DNA of 64,000 nt from CAVTRI01 sp963737075 (lineage in GTDB: Bacteria; Actinomycetota; Acidimicrobiia; Acidimicrobiales; Palsa-688), in the NCBI GenBank assembly GCA_963737075.1, contig CAVTRI010000002.1, forward strand, positions 2,356,001 to 2,420,000. Reading direction: 5' to 3'. The notes under the pieces are model-generated. The model was not told where the DNA came from. It did not search any database and saw only the letters and a program-made list of their open reading frames with translations. This document shows, piece after piece, positions 62,530 through 64,000 of the stretch. Each line of letters begins with the position of its first letter. The stretch's first letter is position 1. The position numbers and the translations under genes are program-made.

Positions 62530-63869
62530 TGTACCAGCTTCCGCTGTCCGACATCCAGGGCAACATCCTGCGCGGCTACGGCCGTCGCTACGGTGCCGTG
62601 CGCCACGTCGTGCTCGAGATCCTCGACCCCGCGGCAGCCCGGGCGGCCCTGGCGGGGCTGCCGGTGACGGACGCTGCGGCCGTGCCCGGTCAGACGTGCT
62701 GCAACGTGGGGATCACGGCGACGGGGCTGGCGGCGTTGGGCGTCCCGCAGTCGTCCGTGGACACGTTTCCGCCTGAATTCCGTGCTGGCACGGCTGCCCG
62801 GGCCCCTCGTCTGGGCGACGTCGGGCCGAGCGACCCCGCCAGCTGGATTCCCGGAATGGCCAGCGTCGACCGCGTCCACATCATCGTTTCCCTCACCAGC
62901 GTGGAAAAAGCGGCGTTGGACGACGTCGCCCCCGGGGTCGTGGCCGCGGGCGGCGGGCGCGCATGGCGGCCGGTGTGCGACCCGCTCGACGGCCACGTCC
63001 TCGACGCCGCTACCCGGGTGGTGCACTTCGGCTACGTGGACGGCATCTCCCAGCCCCGCTTCGAAGGTGTACACGACCCCGACGTCTACTCCGATCACGA
63101 GTTCGCGCCGCTGGGCACGGTGTTGCTCGGTCATCCCTCAGCGGTTCCGGGCGTGCGGTGGACAGTGCCGTTCCCGGACGTCCTGGGCCGCAACGGTACA
63201 TTCAACGCCTTCCGGGTGCTCGAACAGGACGTCGCCGGGTTCGAGCGCTTTCTTGCCGACACCGCGGCGGCGACCGGGCTCGACGCCGAGCTCATCGCCG
63301 CCCGCCTGTGTGGCCGGTGGCGCAACGGGGTGCCGCTGGTCCAGGCCGCCTCGTGGGCGGAGGCGGAGTCGCTGGCCGCCGATCCGAACCGCAGCGCGAA
63401 CCTCAACGATTTCGGATATCTCGCCGACGACCCCGATGGACGGCAATGCCCGATCGGCGCCCACATCCGCCGGGCCAACCCGCGCGACGCCGTGATCGTG
63501 CCCCGGCCGGGTAGCCACACCCGGCGTCTCATTCGCCGGGGCATGCCCTATGGGCCGGCCTGGAACCCCGAAGCCCCCGACAACGCATCCCGCGGCTTGT
63601 TGGGCAACTTCCTGTGCGCCGACCTGGCCGCCCAGTTCGAGGCGCTGCAAGGCGACTGGCTCAACCTGGGGCTCCTCGACCCGCGGATTACCACCACTGA
63701 CGATCCCCTGGTCGGTGCGACCAGCCCGCTCGACTGGCATGCCCCTGACGGCTCGGCGGTCGCGCCCCCACCGCAGCTGGTCCGGACCCGCGGTGGCGCC
63801 TACCTGTTCTTGCCGTCGATCCCGGCGGTGCGGTGGATCACATCGGCCGCCTGGAGAGCGTTCGGCTAA
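62529..63869 (+). CDS. Dyp-type heme peroxidase
   Basis: A 446-aa peroxidase. N-terminal LSDIQGNILRGYGR, the GYVDGISQP motif at 168-176 with catalytic Asp171, proximal heme ligand His312 in CPIGAHIRRANPRD, and a C-terminal FLPSIPAVRW. No TAT signal, so cytoplasmic or encapsulin cargo; no encapsulin gene was found. It is translationally coupled to the unknown gene upstream. The end overlaps the next gene on the minus strand by four bases. Confidence 0.92.
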   Translation: MYQLPLSDIQGNILRGYGRRYGAVRHVVLEILDPAAARAALAGLPVTDAAAVPGQTCCNVGITATGLAALGVPQSSVDTFPPEFRAGTAARAPRLGDVGPSDPASWIPGMASVDRVHIIVSLTSVEKAALDDVAPGVVAAGGGRAWRPVCDPLDGHVLDAATRVVHFGYVDGISQPRFEGVHDPDVYSDHEFAPLGTVLLGHPSAVPGVRWTVPFPDVLGRNGTFNAFRVLEQDVAGFERFLADTAAATGLDAELIAARLCGRWRNGVPLVQAASWAEAESLAADPNRSANLNDFGYLADDPDGRQCPIGAHIRRANPRDAVIVPRPGSHTRRLIRRGMPYGPAWNPEAPDNASRGLLGNFLCADLAAQFEALQGDWLNLGLLDPRITTTDDPLVGATSPLDWHAPDGSAVAPPPQLVRTRGGAYLFLPSIPAVRWITSAAWRAFG

Positions 63870-64000
63870 GCCCAGCCCAGTTCTTCCAAACGTTCGTCGG
63901 AGATGCCGAAATGGTGGGCGACCTCGTGGATCACCGTGGTACGCACGAGTTCGACGAGGTGGGCGTCGTCGCGGGCCAGTTGACGGATCGGACCCTCAAA
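63866..64000 (-). CDS. zincin-like metallopeptidase family protein (partial, C-terminal 44 aa)
   Basis: The minus strand is open from the right edge and ends at a TAG at 63868-63866. The 44 residues visible include VIHEVAHHFGISDERLEELG, an HEVAH (HExxH) zinc-binding motif followed by the FGISDERLEELG end typical of the small metallopeptidase family (DUF1025/zincin-like). The rest, including the start, lies outside the window. Confidence 0.8.
   Translation of the reverse strand, partial: FEGPIRQLARDDAHLVELVRTTVIHEVAHHFGISDERLEELGWA

Noticed and set aside
62529..63869. A single 666-aa fusion of the unknown protein with Dyp peroxidase
   Set aside because: The frame is open from 61869 only because of the +1 shift near 62370. 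The unknown gene's real C-terminus lies in another frame and stops at 62529, where the Dyp ATG begins.

Overview
The window is GC-rich DNA (about 70 % by eye) with frequent GTG and TTG starts and stop/start overlaps of the ATGA, GTGA and TGATG type. The gene order tilS-hpt-folE-folP-folB/K-panC-nadB-nadC-coaX-lysS, clpC, radA-disA, carD-ispD-ispF-rlmB is the housekeeping block known from Actinobacteria. I infer an actinobacterium, probably of the class Acidimicrobiia; this rests on gene order and composition only. Relative to Mycobacterium, ftsH, panD, lsr2 and cysS are missing from their usual places.

Layout. 1-10.2 kb: one tight plus-strand run for tRNA lysidine, purine salvage, folate, pantothenate/CoA and NAD synthesis and LysRS. 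A small protein resembling a dual-specificity phosphatase with a lost catalytic Cys is embedded in it. 10.2-14 kb: a polyprenyl diphosphate synthase divergent from clpC. 14-16.4 kb: an LppM-like lipoprotein with a repetitive Pro/Ala/Val tail, a GC-rich palindromic repeat array and a flavodoxin-like gene whose 3' end is duplicated. 16.4-23 kb: radA (frameshifted), disA, a Crp/Fnr regulator, carD, ispD, ispF, rlmB and a histidine phosphatase. 23-34.6 kb: a broken acetate-transporter-like gene beside acs, an AbiEi-type protein, a second palindromic repeat array, a CtpE-like P-type ATPase, several small enzymes and a GH78 rhamnosidase. 34.7-43 kb: a run of acyl-CoA genes (CoA transferase, acyl-CoA dehydrogenase, MaoC-like hydratase, amidohydrolase, acyl-CoA ligase) with a MetE-like protein and a 116-nt nested hairpin. 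43-49 kb: sugar kinase / hydroxyacid dehydrogenase / class II aldolase, a chimeric SDR-ADH remnant, a flavoprotein and a zinc ADH.

49-51.6 kb is the most interesting part. A promoter with a 19-bp spacer filled by a SoxR-box-like dyad appears to drive a leaderless operon of a large Rieske protein and a diiron alternative oxidase resembling plastid terminal oxidase. This suggests a redox- or quinone-responsive electron valve. 51.6-64 kb: hydrolase, HhH-type DNA glycosylase-like protein, a BNR-repeat/MoaD pair, DoxX, two c-di-GMP proteins, a catalytically degenerate ClpP-like protein, a CBS protein, a TetR regulator flanked by twin operator-like repeats, and a peroxidase group (SrpA-type catalase relative, unknown protein, Dyp peroxidase), ending in a partial HExxH metallopeptidase.

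Four genes (radA, the MetE-like gene, doxX-like and the gene at 61869) are each repaired by removing one base from a short G or C run. Sequencing or assembly indels should therefore be considered before calling them pseudogenes. No rRNA, tRNA, CRISPR array, transposase or phage gene was seen.
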